A stretch of DNA of 64,000 nt from Brevibacillus borstelensis (GCF_003710865.1 NZ_RHHO01000002.1:124001-188000); one strand, 5' to 3'. Shown: positions 16,805 through 25,974, numbered from the stretch's first letter. A program made the numbers and translations. The notes: generated by a model not told the origin, from the sequence alone.

Positions 16805-18097
16805 ATGCAGACGACCGTATTTGAACAGCTGAATGAGACTGTCTACGAGGAAAAGCTACCAAACGGACTGGCTGTCTATCTGGTGCCCAAGCAGGGATTC
16901 AGCAAGACCTACGCTGTATTTACGACTCGTTACGGCTCGATTGACAGTCACTTTCGCTTGAAAAACGGCGAAGAAGTGCATGTTCCAGACGGGATTGCCC
17001 ACTTTCTGGAGCACAAGATGTTTGAGAAGAAAGACATGGATGTCATGCATGAGTTCAGTAGAAATGGTGCCTCGTGCAACGCATTTACCAGCTTCAACCG
17101 GACCGCGTACCTGTTTTCTTGCACGGAAAACCTTGACCGCAATCTCAATCTGCTGCTTGATTACGTGCAAGAGCCGTATTTTACCGAGGCCAGCGTAGAA
17201 AAAGAAAAGGGCATCATCGGTCAGGAAATTACGATGTACGACGACAATCCGGATTGGAAAGTGTACATGAACCTGTTGAAAGCCATGTACCAGAAGTTCC
17301 CGATCAACATTGAAATTGCCGGGACTATCGAATCCATTTCCCATATCACCAAGGATACGTTGTATCAATGCTATGAAACGTTCTACCATCCTGCGAACAT
17401 GGTGCTGCTGGTAGTCGGTTCCTTTGATCCGGAAACCGTGATGAAATGGGTGCGCGACAACCAGGCAGCGAAAGAATTTCCGCCAACGCCGGTCATCGAG
17501 CGCTTGTTTCCGCAGGAGCCGTCTGCGGTCGCCAAAGAGCGCATAGAATTTCAGTTGCCGGTAGGCTTGCCCAAATGCCTGATCGGCTATAAGGAAAAAG
17601 CAGACGGTCTGACGGGAGAGGCCTTGTTAAAGCGCGACCTGACCACTAAACTGGTATTGGACATCGCGTTCGGCACCAGTTCTTCGCTCTACCAAAAATG
17701 GTACAACGAGGGGCTGATTACGGAGAGCTTTGATTTCGACTACAGCGGAGAAAAGGAGTACGGCTACTCCATTATGGGAGGAGATACGCCTGATCCCGAC
17801 AAGCTCGCGGCACAGATCAAAGAGGGAATTCGCCAATTGCAGCAGGCTGGAATCAACCAGGAAGACTTTGAACGGGCGAAACGGAAAAAAATCGGGCTGT
17901 TCCTCCGTTCGCTCAATTCGGTTGAGTTTATCGCCAACCAGTTTACCAGCTACAAGTTCAACGGGAACGAGCTGTTCTCCGTGGTGCCGACGCTTGAGTC
18001 GATCACCCGCGAAGACGTAGAAGCGCGCATGAAGGAGCATTTTGTTCCCGAGCAAATGGCTGTCTCGATTGTTCGTTCCGCTTCGCCACAGGAGTAG
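16805..18097 (+). CDS. ymfH: M16-family zinc peptidase YmfH
   Basis: The 430-residue M16 peptidase has the intact inverted zinc motif HFLEH (in GIAHFLEHKMFEKKD) and the distal glutamate in EKEKGIIGQEI. ATG 16805 lies nine bases after AAGAAGGGAG; the open frame continues further upstream inside ymfF without a ribosome site. It likely works with YmfF as a heterodimeric processing peptidase. The target is unknown. YmfI follows nine bases later, so the three genes are probably co-transcribed. Confidence 0.9.
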   Translation: MQTTVFEQLNETVYEEKLPNGLAVYLVPKQGFSKTYAVFTTRYGSIDSHFRLKNGEEVHVPDGIAHFLEHKMFEKKDMDVMHEFSRNGASCNAFTSFNRTAYLFSCTENLDRNLNLLLDYVQEPYFTEASVEKEKGIIGQEITMYDDNPDWKVYMNLLKAMYQKFPINIEIAGTIESISHITKDTLYQCYETFYHPANMVLLVVGSFDPETVMKWVRDNQAAKEFPPTPVIERLFPQEPSAVAKERIEFQLPVGLPKCLIGYKEKADGLTGEALLKRDLTTKLVLDIAFGTSSSLYQKWYNEGLITESFDFDYSGEKEYGYSIMGGDTPDPDKLAAQIKEGIRQLQQAGINQEDFERAKRKKIGLFLRSLNSVEFIANQFTSYKFNGNELFSVVPTLESITREDVEARMKEHFVPEQMAVSIVRSASPQE

Positions 18098-18106
18098 TGA
18101 AGGTTT

Positions 18107-18841
18107 ATGTACAGTACGCCGCCATGGGCATTGGTTACGGGAGCCTCCGGCGAGATCGGGCAGGCGATCAGCCTGGCTCTCGCCGAAAGAGGCATCCCGC
18201 TTTACCTGCATTATCATCAGTCGCCGCACAAGGTAGAGCCGATCCTTCAGGCTTGCCATGAAAAAGGGGTCCCGGCCTACGCCTTTCAGGCTGATTTGCG
18301 TCAGACTGACCAGATCGCCGGGATGTTCGCAGCAATGATCACCCCACCGCTGCTCATCGTCAACAATGCATCGGTCGATCACGTAGGCCTTTTTGCTGAC
18401 GTGTCGCCCATGCAGTTCGATGACTTGATCGCGACCAACGTACGGTCCGCATTTTTTGTGACCCAGGCTGCACTGCCCGCTATGCTTCGCGAGCGCTTTG
18501 GTCGGATTGTCAACATCTCCTCCATCTGGGGGATGACGGGAGCGTCCTGCGAGGTGCTTTACTCGCTTGGCAAGGGAGCGGTCAACTCCTTTACGAAGGC
18601 GCTGGCCAAGGAGCTCGCGCCAAACGGCATTACCGTAAACGCGGTTGCCCCCGGTGCCATACAGGGCGGCATGATGAACCGGTTTTCACCCGAGGAAGTG
18701 AGTATGCTTGCAAGCGAGATTCCGGCCGGACGTCTGGGCACGCCAGAGGAAGTTGCGGCCGTCGCAAGGTTTTTGCTTTCTGCGGAAGCCGGTTACGTGA
18801 CCGGGCAGATCATCAGTCCGAACGGCGGTTGGTACGCGTAG
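18107..18841 (+). CDS. ymfI: SDR-family EF-P 5-aminopentanone reductase YmfI
   Basis: The 244-residue short-chain dehydrogenase has TGASGEIG, IVNNASVDH, NISSIWG and YSLGK (catalytic Tyr and Lys). The order after ymfF/ymfH identifies it as YmfI. In B. subtilis YmfI performs the last reduction making 5-aminopentanol on lysine 32 of elongation factor P, which helps translation through proline runs. YnbB, another protein of that pathway, is encoded at the far end of this window. The ribosome site (GAAGG) is weak. A general FabG-like role cannot be excluded from sequence alone. Confidence 0.85.
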   Translation: MYSTPPWALVTGASGEIGQAISLALAERGIPLYLHYHQSPHKVEPILQACHEKGVPAYAFQADLRQTDQIAGMFAAMITPPLLIVNNASVDHVGLFADVSPMQFDDLIATNVRSAFFVTQAALPAMLRERFGRIVNISSIWGMTGASCEVLYSLGKGAVNSFTKALAKELAPNGITVNAVAPGAIQGGMMNRFSPEEVSMLASEIPAGRLGTPEEVAAVARFLLSAEAGYVTGQIISPNGGWYA

Positions 18842-18931
18842 AAAATCGTGCATATTTTTCCCTGCTTGTTGGAACTCTACCAATGTAACGGTCGCATAGG
18901 GGACCGCAATGCATAGGAGGAGGGAAAATAC

Positions 18932-19201
18932 ATGTCAGTTCTTGACAATTTTCGCGATTGGAAAGCGTTTCTCGGCGAGCGGGTTGAGCAGGCGAAGCAA
19001 GCGGGGATGGAGAGCGACACGCTGCAAAATGTAGCCTATCAAATCGGGGGCTACCTGGCTGAGCAGGTCGATCCGAAAAACGATCAGGAACGCCTGCTGA
19101 AGCAGCTCTGGGACGCCGGCGACGAAGAGCAGCAGAAGGCGCTCGCTTCTCTGATGGTCAAGCTGGTCCAAGATCCAAACAATGTAAATCGCGGCAATTA
19201 A
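18932..19201 (+). CDS. ymfJ: DUF3243 family protein YmfJ
   Basis: The 89-residue soluble, mostly helical protein opens MSVLDNFRDWKAFLGERVEQ and has a conserved acidic segment (DPKNDQERLLKQLWDAGDEE). Strong AGGAGGAGGG precedes ATG 18932. It is followed within 25 bases by a terminator. The name comes from family recognition and gene order; the biochemical role is unknown. Confidence 0.88.
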   Translation: MSVLDNFRDWKAFLGERVEQAKQAGMESDTLQNVAYQIGGYLAEQVDPKNDQERLLKQLWDAGDEEQQKALASLMVKLVQDPNNVNRGN

Positions 19202-19221
19202 ATAGGGTCGTAATGAATCAC

Positions 19222-19250
19222 AAATCCCCGTCTTTTGGGGATTTTTCTTT
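19222..19250 (+). terminator. Terminator after ymfJ
   Basis: AAATCCCC (19222-19229) pairs with GGGGATTT (19237-19244) around a 7-base loop; the T-run continues TTCTTTT. Confidence 0.88.
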
Positions 19251-19258
19251 TCCGTCCA

Positions 19259-19286
19259 TTGTCGATTATTCGGAACGTGTTATACT
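19259..19286 (+). promoter_or_regulatory. Possible SigA promoter for ymfK
   Basis: TTGTCG (19259-19264) and TATACT (19281-19286) are separated by 16 bases, directly after the ymfJ terminator and 40 bases before the ymfK ATG. The -35 box is poor. Confidence 0.4.
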
Positions 19287-19325
19287 ACTTAGGAAGAGAA
19301 ATTTGGGTGTCGGAGAGGATCGGGC

Positions 19326-20105
19326 ATGGAAGCGCAAAAAGAGTGGTACATGGAATACGAAATTTCAAAAAATCGCCCCGGTTTATTGGGAGATGTCGCA
19401 TCCATTTTGGGGATGCTCGGGATCAACATCGTGACGATCAACGGTGTTGACGATATGCGAAGGGGAATGCTGCTCACGACGGATGATGACGAGAAAATGG
19501 AAGTTCTGCGCAATGTTATCCAAAAGATGGACAAGATAACGATAACGCGGTTGCGTCCACCCACGATGCTCGACCGGTTGGCGGTTCGGCACGGCCGTTA
19601 TATCGAGCGTGACAGCGAAGATAAAAAGACATTTCGTTTCGTGCGGGATGAGCTGGGCTTGCTCGTCGATTTCATGGCAGAGATTTTGAAGCGGGAAGGA
19701 CATCAGCTCATCGGAATCCGGGGAATGCCTCGCGTAGGCAAGACGGAATCGATGATTGCCGCCAGTGTTTCTGCCAACAAGCGATGGACCTTTCTTTCCT
19801 CAACCCTGCTCAGACAGACGGTCCGCAGCTCGCTTGCCATTGATGAGATGTCCGCTGATCATGTATATTTGATTGACGGGATTGTTTCCACCATGCGTGC
19901 GACAGAGAAGCATCATTCTCTCCTGCGGGAAGTCATGAGCTTTCCGGCAGCCAAAATTATCGAACATCCCGATGTCTTCGTGCGGGAGTCGGAGTACGAA
20001 CTGTCAGAGTTCCATTACATTATCGAGCTGCGGCAGCACCCTGATGAGGAAATTACATACGAACTGATCAACAACCGCGGATTCGACAATTTTGACATGA
20101 CATAA
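19326..20105 (+). CDS. ymfK: YmfK, DUF3388 protein with ACT-like and P-loop segments
   Basis: The 259-residue protein starts with an ACT-like domain (about 5-78; EISKNRPGLLGDVASILGML) as in amino-acid-sensing regulators. The remaining DUF3388 portion contains GMPRVGKTE (about residues 136-144), which fits the Walker A pattern GxxxxGKT. A candidate Walker B is DHVYLIDGIV. The combination suggests a ligand-sensing nucleotide-binding protein. It is followed 18 bases later by the RodZ-like gene. Function is unknown; the P-loop reading is mine from the sequence. Confidence 0.85.
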   Translation: MEAQKEWYMEYEISKNRPGLLGDVASILGMLGINIVTINGVDDMRRGMLLTTDDDEKMEVLRNVIQKMDKITITRLRPPTMLDRLAVRHGRYIERDSEDKKTFRFVRDELGLLVDFMAEILKREGHQLIGIRGMPRVGKTESMIAASVSANKRWTFLSSTLLRQTVRSSLAIDEMSADHVYLIDGIVSTMRATEKHHSLLREVMSFPAAKIIEHPDVFVRESEYELSEFHYIIELRQHPDEEITYELINNRGFDNFDMT

Positions 20106-20123
20106 GATGAAGGAGGGTAAGCT

Positions 20124-21032
20124 GTGTCTGAGCTAGGTCAAGTACTAAAAGAGGCCCGCGAAGAAAAAGGAATTACGCTCGACGACATTCAGCGGATCAC
20201 AAAAATTCAACGGCGTTACTTAGAAGCCATTGAAAGGGGCCATTTGCACGTACTGCCCGGCCACTTTTACGCGCGCGCGTTCATCAAGAGCTATGCGGAA
20301 GCTGTTGGGCTAGATCCAAACCATATCATGAGCCATTTCCAGTCGGACCTGCCAGCCCAACCTCCACAGGAACAATTGGAACGGCTCCGCCGGCGGCGAG
20401 TCGCTACAACAAGCAATCCGCTTCAAGCAGGCAAGTGGGTTACCAAGACGCTGCTGGTGCTCTTTGTAGGGCTGATCATCGGGGTTATTTACGTAGCTGC
20501 TGTCAATAGCGACGGGTTTTCGACGCAGCCGGTTCCCGGAGGCAATTTGAATCCAGGGGCAGAGGTTGTAGGACCGGGCCAGGCAGGAAATCCGACACCA
20601 GTGCCACAAGTGCCACAGGCGCAAACCCCCAATCCGCCTGCTGTAACGCCGGAAACAACGCCGGATAACGGTTCGACAGCACCGGTTGTTCCGGAGGAGG
20701 TGCCGCAGTCGGTACTGACGTTTGAATCCCAGCAAGGTTCTCTGTACAAGTACACCCTGACTGGCGGCGACAAAATCAAAGTAAAAATAAAAGCGGTTGG
20801 AGAAAACTGCTGGTATGGCGCGGCGGAGGCGAAGACGACGAAATTCCCGAAACAGGGTACGCTGACCAAGGATCAGGAAGTTGAGATCGAGCTGGGAAAA
20901 ACAGCGTATATACGTCTTGGCAAACCGGGTGCAGTGCAAGTGACCGTCAACGGAACGGCATTGGATACATCAAAACTGAAGTTCATGCCATCCAACGTAA
21001 GCATCACTTTGGGGCAGCCAGTCACTGAGTAG
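20124..21032 (+). CDS. ymfM: RodZ-like cytoskeletal/HTH membrane protein YmfM
   Basis: The 302-residue protein has an N-terminal Cro/CI-type helix-turn-helix (about 1-70; LKEAREEKGITLDDIQRITK). One transmembrane helix (TLLVLFVGLIIGVIYVAAV, about 112-130) follows. A long Pro/Thr/Gln-rich outer linker leads to a C-terminal DUF4115 beta domain. This is the RodZ architecture, a partner of MreB in cell-shape control. GTG 20124 follows GGAGGG. It is the conserved neighbour of pgsA in Bacilli; here rimO intervenes, with its own promoter. Confidence 0.9.
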   Translation: MSELGQVLKEAREEKGITLDDIQRITKIQRRYLEAIERGHLHVLPGHFYARAFIKSYAEAVGLDPNHIMSHFQSDLPAQPPQEQLERLRRRRVATTSNPLQAGKWVTKTLLVLFVGLIIGVIYVAAVNSDGFSTQPVPGGNLNPGAEVVGPGQAGNPTPVPQVPQAQTPNPPAVTPETTPDNGSTAPVVPEEVPQSVLTFESQQGSLYKYTLTGGDKIKVKIKAVGENCWYGAAEAKTTKFPKQGTLTKDQEVEIELGKTAYIRLGKPGAVQVTVNGTALDTSKLKFMPSNVSITLGQPVTE

Positions 21033-21054
21033 GCAAGCATTTTGCTTGCCTTTT
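21032..21054 (+). terminator. Terminator after ymfM
   Basis: GGCAAGCA (21032-21039) and TGCTTGCC (21043-21050) form an 8-base stem with a 3-base loop, then TTTT. The stem starts at the last base of the ymfM stop codon. Confidence 0.8.
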
Positions 21055-21070
21055 GCGCGTTCTTCAACTT

Positions 21071-21100
21071 TGACACTCCGTTGTAGCTTATATTATACTG
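21071..21100 (+). promoter_or_regulatory. Strong SigA promoter for rimO-pgsA
   Basis: A perfect TTGACA (21071-21076) is followed by TATACT (21095-21100) at 18 bases, or TTATAC (21094-21099) at 17. The predicted start is about 40 bases before rimO. Confidence 0.75.
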
Positions 21101-21146
21101 TATAGGTGTAATCTGGGCTGGTGTGACCAATTGGAGGAAATGAAGG

Positions 21147-22493
21147 ATGACAGAGAAGGTAGGCTCACGAGAAAAAGTTGCGATCGTAACATTGGGCTGT
21201 GAAAAAAATCTGGTCGATTCGGATATGATGGCCCATTTGATAGATGAGAAAGGCTACGAACTGGTCGACAATCCTGATGAAGCGACTGTCGTCATCGTCA
21301 ATACCTGCGGTTTTATTGATGCTGCCAAGGAAGAATCGGTCAACAAGATTCTCGATATGGCCGAGCTGAAAGACTCCGGAAAGCTGAAATCGCTGGTAGT
21401 GGCAGGCTGTCTCACGCAACGATACAAAGAGGATATCCTGAACGAGATTCCCGAGGTGGACGGAATTGTCGGTACGGGCGACTTCATGTCGATCACCGGC
21501 ATTATCGAGGAATCACTTGCAGGAAAACGTCCGGTCTATGTGGGCAATCCCATTTTTACGTACGAGGAAGTAGTCAAGCGGAAAGTAAAAGCAGGCACCT
21601 ACTCCGCTTATGTGAAAATTGCCGAGGGCTGCGACAACGCCTGTACGTTTTGCAGCATTCCGATCATGCGCGGAGGATTTCGCAGCCGCACGATCGAATC
21701 CATTGTGGAAGAAGCAAGGCATCTGGCCGAACAGGGCATTGTCGAAATCAGTCTGATTGCGCAAGACTCAACCAATTACGGAACCGATATTTACGACGGA
21801 AAACACATGCTTCCCGAGCTGCTGAACCGCCTGGCAGAGGTGGAAGGGATAGAGTGGCTGAGGCTTCACTACGCTTATCCGGGCTTCTTTACGGACGAGC
21901 TGATTGACGTTTTCGCCTCCAACCCGAAAGTATGTAAATACGTGGATATGCCCCTGCAGCATTCCGAGGACCATGTCCTTAAAAAAATGCGCCGCCCAGG
22001 ACGCCAGCGGGATACACGTGAACTGGTGGCCAAGATCCGGGCTCAGGTGCCGGATGTGGCTCTCCGTACATCTCTGATCGTCGGTTTTCCGGGTGAGACC
22101 GAAGAGGATTTCGAGCGGCTTTGCGAGTTCATAAAGGACGTGAAATTCGATCGGTTGGGTGTGTTTACTTACTCCAATGAGGACGATACACCAGCAGCAC
22201 GGCTTCCTGACCATGTCGATGAAGAAACAAAGGAAAAGCGAGCAAACATTCTGATGGAGATCCAGCGGGAGATTGCCGCTGAGCGGAACGGACGTTTTGT
22301 CGGTCGCGAACTGGATGTTTTGATCGAACGTTACGAAGGGCGCAATGACATTTTCGTCGGTCGCACCCAGTACGATGCACCGGAAATTGACGGTGAAGTG
22401 TTTGTTTCCGGCTACAAAGGCGAGCTGGGCAAGATCGTGAAAGTAAAGATTACGCACTCCTACGAATATGACTTGGCCGGGGAGGTAGTCTAG
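21147..22493 (+). CDS. rimO: Ribosomal protein S12 methylthiotransferase
   Basis: The 448-residue radical-SAM methylthiotransferase has an N-terminal UPF0004 domain (VAIVTLGCEKNLVDSD) with three cluster-binding cysteines. A radical-SAM core carries CDNACTFC, and a C-terminal TRAM domain binds RNA. LGCEKNLVDSD is typical of RimO rather than MiaB. It adds a methylthio group to an aspartate of ribosomal protein S12. It overlaps nothing but abuts pgsA directly. A MiaB paralogue lies at 44.3 kb. Confidence 0.95.
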   Translation: MTEKVGSREKVAIVTLGCEKNLVDSDMMAHLIDEKGYELVDNPDEATVVIVNTCGFIDAAKEESVNKILDMAELKDSGKLKSLVVAGCLTQRYKEDILNEIPEVDGIVGTGDFMSITGIIEESLAGKRPVYVGNPIFTYEEVVKRKVKAGTYSAYVKIAEGCDNACTFCSIPIMRGGFRSRTIESIVEEARHLAEQGIVEISLIAQDSTNYGTDIYDGKHMLPELLNRLAEVEGIEWLRLHYAYPGFFTDELIDVFASNPKVCKYVDMPLQHSEDHVLKKMRRPGRQRDTRELVAKIRAQVPDVALRTSLIVGFPGETEEDFERLCEFIKDVKFDRLGVFTYSNEDDTPAARLPDHVDEETKEKRANILMEIQREIAAERNGRFVGRELDVLIERYEGRNDIFVGRTQYDAPEIDGEVFVSGYKGELGKIVKVKITHSYEYDLAGEVV

Positions 22494-23069
22494 GTGAATC
22501 TCGCCAACCGCATCACCCTTGCCAGGATTTTCCTGGTGCCCGTAGTCATGTTTTTTCTGCTGGTGCGTTACAATATCGGGAGTTTTACCATCGGCAGCCT
22601 GACGATGACCTACAACGAGCTGATTGCGGCATTGGTTTTTATCCTAGCGGCCAGTACGGATGGTCTAGACGGCTACATCGCCCGTAAAAGAAAAATCGTT
22701 ACCAATTTGGGGAAGTTTCTCGACCCGCTGGCTGACAAATTGCTGATCTCTGCGGCCTTGATTTCTCTCGTGGAAATGCAAAGGCTGGAGGCATGGATTG
22801 CGATTATCATCATCAGCCGGGAGTTTGCTGTTACCGGTTTGCGTCTCGTCGCAGCGGCAGAGGGACAGGTAATTGCAGCCAGCGCCTTGGGCAAAATAAA
22901 AACGTGGATTCAGATCGTGGCGATCACGGCCGTGATTATCCGCAACTTCCCGTTTGCTATTTTTGGGATTCCATTTGATACAGTAGCGATCTGGGCCATG
23001 GTAGTGATCACTCTATACTCGGGCTATGACTACTTCGCCAAGAATCGCAACGTAATCCAATACTCGTAA
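22494..23069 (+). CDS. pgsA: CDP-diacylglycerol-glycerol-3-phosphate 3-phosphatidyltransferase
   Basis: The 191-residue membrane enzyme begins MNLANRITLARIFLVPVVMF. It carries the CDP-alcohol phosphotransferase motif DGLDGYIARKRK followed by GKFLDPLADK. It makes phosphatidylglycerophosphate for membrane phospholipid synthesis. GTG 22494 follows the rimO stop directly, with GGGGAGG upstream, so the pair is co-translated. The 3' end overlaps a terminator stem. Confidence 0.95.
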   Translation: MNLANRITLARIFLVPVVMFFLLVRYNIGSFTIGSLTMTYNELIAALVFILAASTDGLDGYIARKRKIVTNLGKFLDPLADKLLISAALISLVEMQRLEAWIAIIIISREFAVTGLRLVAAAEGQVIAASALGKIKTWIQIVAITAVIIRNFPFAIFGIPFDTVAIWAMVVITLYSGYDYFAKNRNVIQYS

Positions 23070-23094
23070 GAAAACGGGTATTGGACTCTTTTTT
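23056..23094 (+). terminator. Terminator overlapping the pgsA 3' end
   Basis: TCCAATACTCG (23056-23066) pairs with CGGGTATTGGA (23075-23085), with one G-T pair and an 8-base loop, then CTCTTTTTTC. The left arm lies within the last pgsA codons. Confidence 0.8.
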
Positions 23095-23122
23095 CAATCC
23101 TCAAAGAGAATGGATGAGGGGC

Positions 23123-24373
23123 ATGAAAGCGGAGATTATTGCTGTTGGAACAGAGCTTTTACTGGGGCAGATCGCCAATACCAATGCGCAGTTTTTGTCG
23201 CAAAAATTGGCGGAGATCGGCGTAGGAGTCTATTTCCATACGGTTGTGGGCGACAACACCGAGCGGCTGATGCAGGTCATCAAGCAAGCTTCTGTCCGCT
23301 CCGACCTGATTATTTTTACCGGCGGTCTGGGCCCGACTCAGGACGATTTGACCAAGGAAACGGTCGCGGCACATATTGACGCCGGACTTGTGACTGATCC
23401 TGTGGCGATGGAACGCATTGAATCGTTTTTTCACCAGCGCGGCATTGTCATGACAGAAAACAATCGCAAGCAGGCGCTCGTTTTTGACCGCGGGCAGGTG
23501 TTTCCGAACGACACGGGGATGGCGCCGGGGATGGCAGCAGAGCACAATGGCCGTACATTTGTACTTTTGCCGGGGCCGCCGAGCGAACTGTACCCGATGG
23601 CCGATCGGTACGTCATGCCTTATTTGATCGGCTTGCTGCCGGAGCAGCAGGTGGTTCACTCCCATGTCCTGCGTTTTTACGGGATTGGCGAATCCGCGTT
23701 GGAAGAACAGCTGCTCGATCTGATTGAAAGCCAGGAGAATCCGACGATTGCCCCTTATGCCAAAGAGTTTGAGGTTACACTGCGGATTACGGCACGGGCA
23801 AAAACGGTGGCCGAAGCAGAGAAGCTGATCGAGCCGGTCGAGCGGGAGATTTACAGACGTTTGGGCGAATTTATCTATGCCAAAGGGGAAACCTCTCTCC
23901 ACGAGGTCCTTGTAGAAGAGTTGAAACAAAACGGGAAGACCATCGCATGCGCCGAGAGCTGCACAGGCGGCAAAGTCGCCTCGCTAGTTACCTCCGTTCC
24001 CGGCAGTTCAACAGTCATGCGCGGGGGAATCGTATGCTATACGAACGATGCCAAGCGCGAGCTGGTCGATGTTCCCCAAGCTGTACTCGACACTGACGGA
24101 GCGGTAAGTGAGCAAACAGCAAGGCTGCTTGCCGAAAACGTGCGTCAAAAACTGCGCGCGACCTGCGGCATTTCGGTAACCGGTGTTGCCGGTCCGGACC
24201 CTTCAGAGGGCAAACCCGTGGGACTTGTTTACATTGGAGTGGCAATAGATGGACTGCCGACTGTTGTCAAAGAGCTCCGACTTGCCGGCAGAAGACACGC
24301 TATCGTGGGACGTGCTGCCAAATTTGCTTTATTCTACGCGCTTCAGCGACTAAAGAAAGGTGAACGTATATGA
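23123..24373 (+). CDS. cinA: CinA-like competence/damage-inducible protein
   Basis: The 416-residue protein has an N-terminal MoCF/ADP-ribose pyrophosphatase-like domain (MKAEIIAVGTELLLGQIANT). A C-terminal NMN-deamidase (PncC-like) domain contains ESCTGGKVASLVTSVPGSS. The frame is open to 23081, and ATG 23114 is a rival start with a weak GAGAA site. I chose ATG 23123 because it gives the family N-terminus and the usual length of about 416 residues. Its TGA overlaps the next gene's ATG. It sits two genes upstream of recA, as in many Firmicutes, apart from the inserted helicase. Confidence 0.92.
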   Translation: MKAEIIAVGTELLLGQIANTNAQFLSQKLAEIGVGVYFHTVVGDNTERLMQVIKQASVRSDLIIFTGGLGPTQDDLTKETVAAHIDAGLVTDPVAMERIESFFHQRGIVMTENNRKQALVFDRGQVFPNDTGMAPGMAAEHNGRTFVLLPGPPSELYPMADRYVMPYLIGLLPEQQVVHSHVLRFYGIGESALEEQLLDLIESQENPTIAPYAKEFEVTLRITARAKTVAEAEKLIEPVEREIYRRLGEFIYAKGETSLHEVLVEELKQNGKTIACAESCTGGKVASLVTSVPGSSTVMRGGIVCYTNDAKRELVDVPQAVLDTDGAVSEQTARLLAENVRQKLRATCGISVTGVAGPDPSEGKPVGLVYIGVAIDGLPTVVKELRLAGRRHAIVGRAAKFALFYALQRLKKGERI

Positions 24374-25956
24374 CGATTTTTTCTGATTTTCCTTTACATA
24401 AATCAATTGTGCAAGCCATCTATGACATGGGCTTCGAGGAGCCGTCACCGATTCAGGCGGCGTGCATCCCGAAAGTGCTTGAGGGCGGAGACCTGATCGG
24501 TCAAGCCCAGACGGGTACGGGAAAAACAGCAGCATTCGGGATTCCGCTCGTGGAAAAAGTGACGCAAGGCAACAGAGTGCAGGCCATTGTATTGACGCCG
24601 ACGCGCGAATTGGCCATTCAGGTAGCAGGCGAACTGATGCGAATTGCCAAGTACAAAAAAATCCGCACCCTGCCGATCTACGGAGGACAATCGATCGGCC
24701 ACCAAATCCGTGCGCTTCGTCAAGGCGTGCAAGTGGTCGTGGGGACTCCGGGACGCGTGCTCGACCACCTGCGCCGAAAAACGCTCAGACTGGAAAATGT
24801 ACATACACTCGTACTGGACGAAGCAGACGAAATGCTCGACATGGGCTTCGTGGATGACATCGAAACGATTATCAACCACCTCCCGGAAGAGAGACAAACC
24901 TTGCTCTTCTCCGCAACCATGCCTCCTGAGATCAAACGCCTCGCCAGCCGGTACATGAAGCAGCCGGAAACGATTGCAGTGAGCCGCGAGGAAGTGACCG
25001 CTCCCCTGATTGAACAGGTCTACTACAAGGTTTTTGACCGCAACAAGGTAGAGAGCCTTTGCCGCATTCTGGACAGCGAAGACGTCGAGCTTGGAATCAT
25101 TTTCTGCCGGACGAAAAGAGGCGTAGACGAGCTGACAGAGGTGCTCCAGACACGCGGATATTTGGCGGACGGATTGCACGGGGACCTCTCTCAGGCGCAG
25201 CGGGACAAAGTAATGAATGCGTTCCGTGAAGGCTCGATCGAGTTCTTGATCGCAACTGATGTAGCTGCCCGCGGGATCGACGTCGGAAATGTCTCTCACG
25301 TCATCAACTACGACATTCCGCAGGACTCCGAGAGCTATGTCCACCGGATTGGACGCACGGGCCGCGCCGGACGCAAAGGTATCGCCATGACGCTGGTGAC
25401 CCCTCGCGAAATGAGACAAATGATGTTTATCCAGAAACAGACGAAAGCGCAGATCATCTCCCGCAATGTTCCGTCCCTGGAGGAAGTGGCGGAGCGCAAG
25501 CAGGAGCAGCTAAGAGAGCAACTGATCTCGCTTCTGGAAAACGATACGATCGCCGAAATGTACGCGAAGGTCGCAGAATCGCTGACGGAACAGTATCCTC
25601 CTGAAAAGGTGGCAGCCGCAGCCCTGCATCTTGCCTTCCACAGTGAAATTGGCGAAACGGAAGAGGCTGAAGCCTACAACTTTGGTGAAACCGGCGCAGC
25701 AAAAGGCATGGTTCGTTTCTTCCTGAATGTAGGGCGCAACGCGAATGTTCGCCCGCAAGATTTGGTTCGCGAAATCTCCGAGTCTGTCGGCATCCCCGGC
25801 AAGGCAGTCGGCCGCATCGACATTTTCGAAAACTTCACGTTTGTCGAGGTGCCTGAGGAAGTGGCGCCGTTTGTATACGAGTCGCTGCGCCAGACGCGGA
25901 TAAACGGCAAGCGGATCAACCTGGAGCCTGCAAAGCCGCGCGGCAAGCGCTCCTGA
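24370..25956 (+). CDS. DEAD-box RNA helicase with DbpA-like C-terminal RNA-binding domain
   Basis: The 528-residue helicase shows the standard motif order: Q motif (PIQAACIP), AQTGTGKT, PTRELA, VLDEADEMLD, SAT, ARGIDV and HRIGRTGRAGR. A helical linker (about 360-430) leads to a C-terminal DbpA-type RNA-recognition domain (FFLNVGRNANVRPQDLVREI onward). It likely remodels structured RNA, perhaps rRNA or cold-stabilised mRNA. The start overlaps the cinA stop. A helicase between cinA and recA is not the B. subtilis order. Which paralogue it is (CshA, YxiN/DbpA or other) needs alignment. Confidence 0.9.
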   Translation: MTIFSDFPLHKSIVQAIYDMGFEEPSPIQAACIPKVLEGGDLIGQAQTGTGKTAAFGIPLVEKVTQGNRVQAIVLTPTRELAIQVAGELMRIAKYKKIRTLPIYGGQSIGHQIRALRQGVQVVVGTPGRVLDHLRRKTLRLENVHTLVLDEADEMLDMGFVDDIETIINHLPEERQTLLFSATMPPEIKRLASRYMKQPETIAVSREEVTAPLIEQVYYKVFDRNKVESLCRILDSEDVELGIIFCRTKRGVDELTEVLQTRGYLADGLHGDLSQAQRDKVMNAFREGSIEFLIATDVAARGIDVGNVSHVINYDIPQDSESYVHRIGRTGRAGRKGIAMTLVTPREMRQMMFIQKQTKAQIISRNVPSLEEVAERKQEQLREQLISLLENDTIAEMYAKVAESLTEQYPPEKVAAAALHLAFHSEIGETEEAEAYNFGETGAAKGMVRFFLNVGRNANVRPQDLVREISESVGIPGKAVGRIDIFENFTFVEVPEEVAPFVYESLRQTRINGKRINLEPAKPRGKRS

Positions 25957-25974
25957 TCCTTCTGCAAGGCTGGA

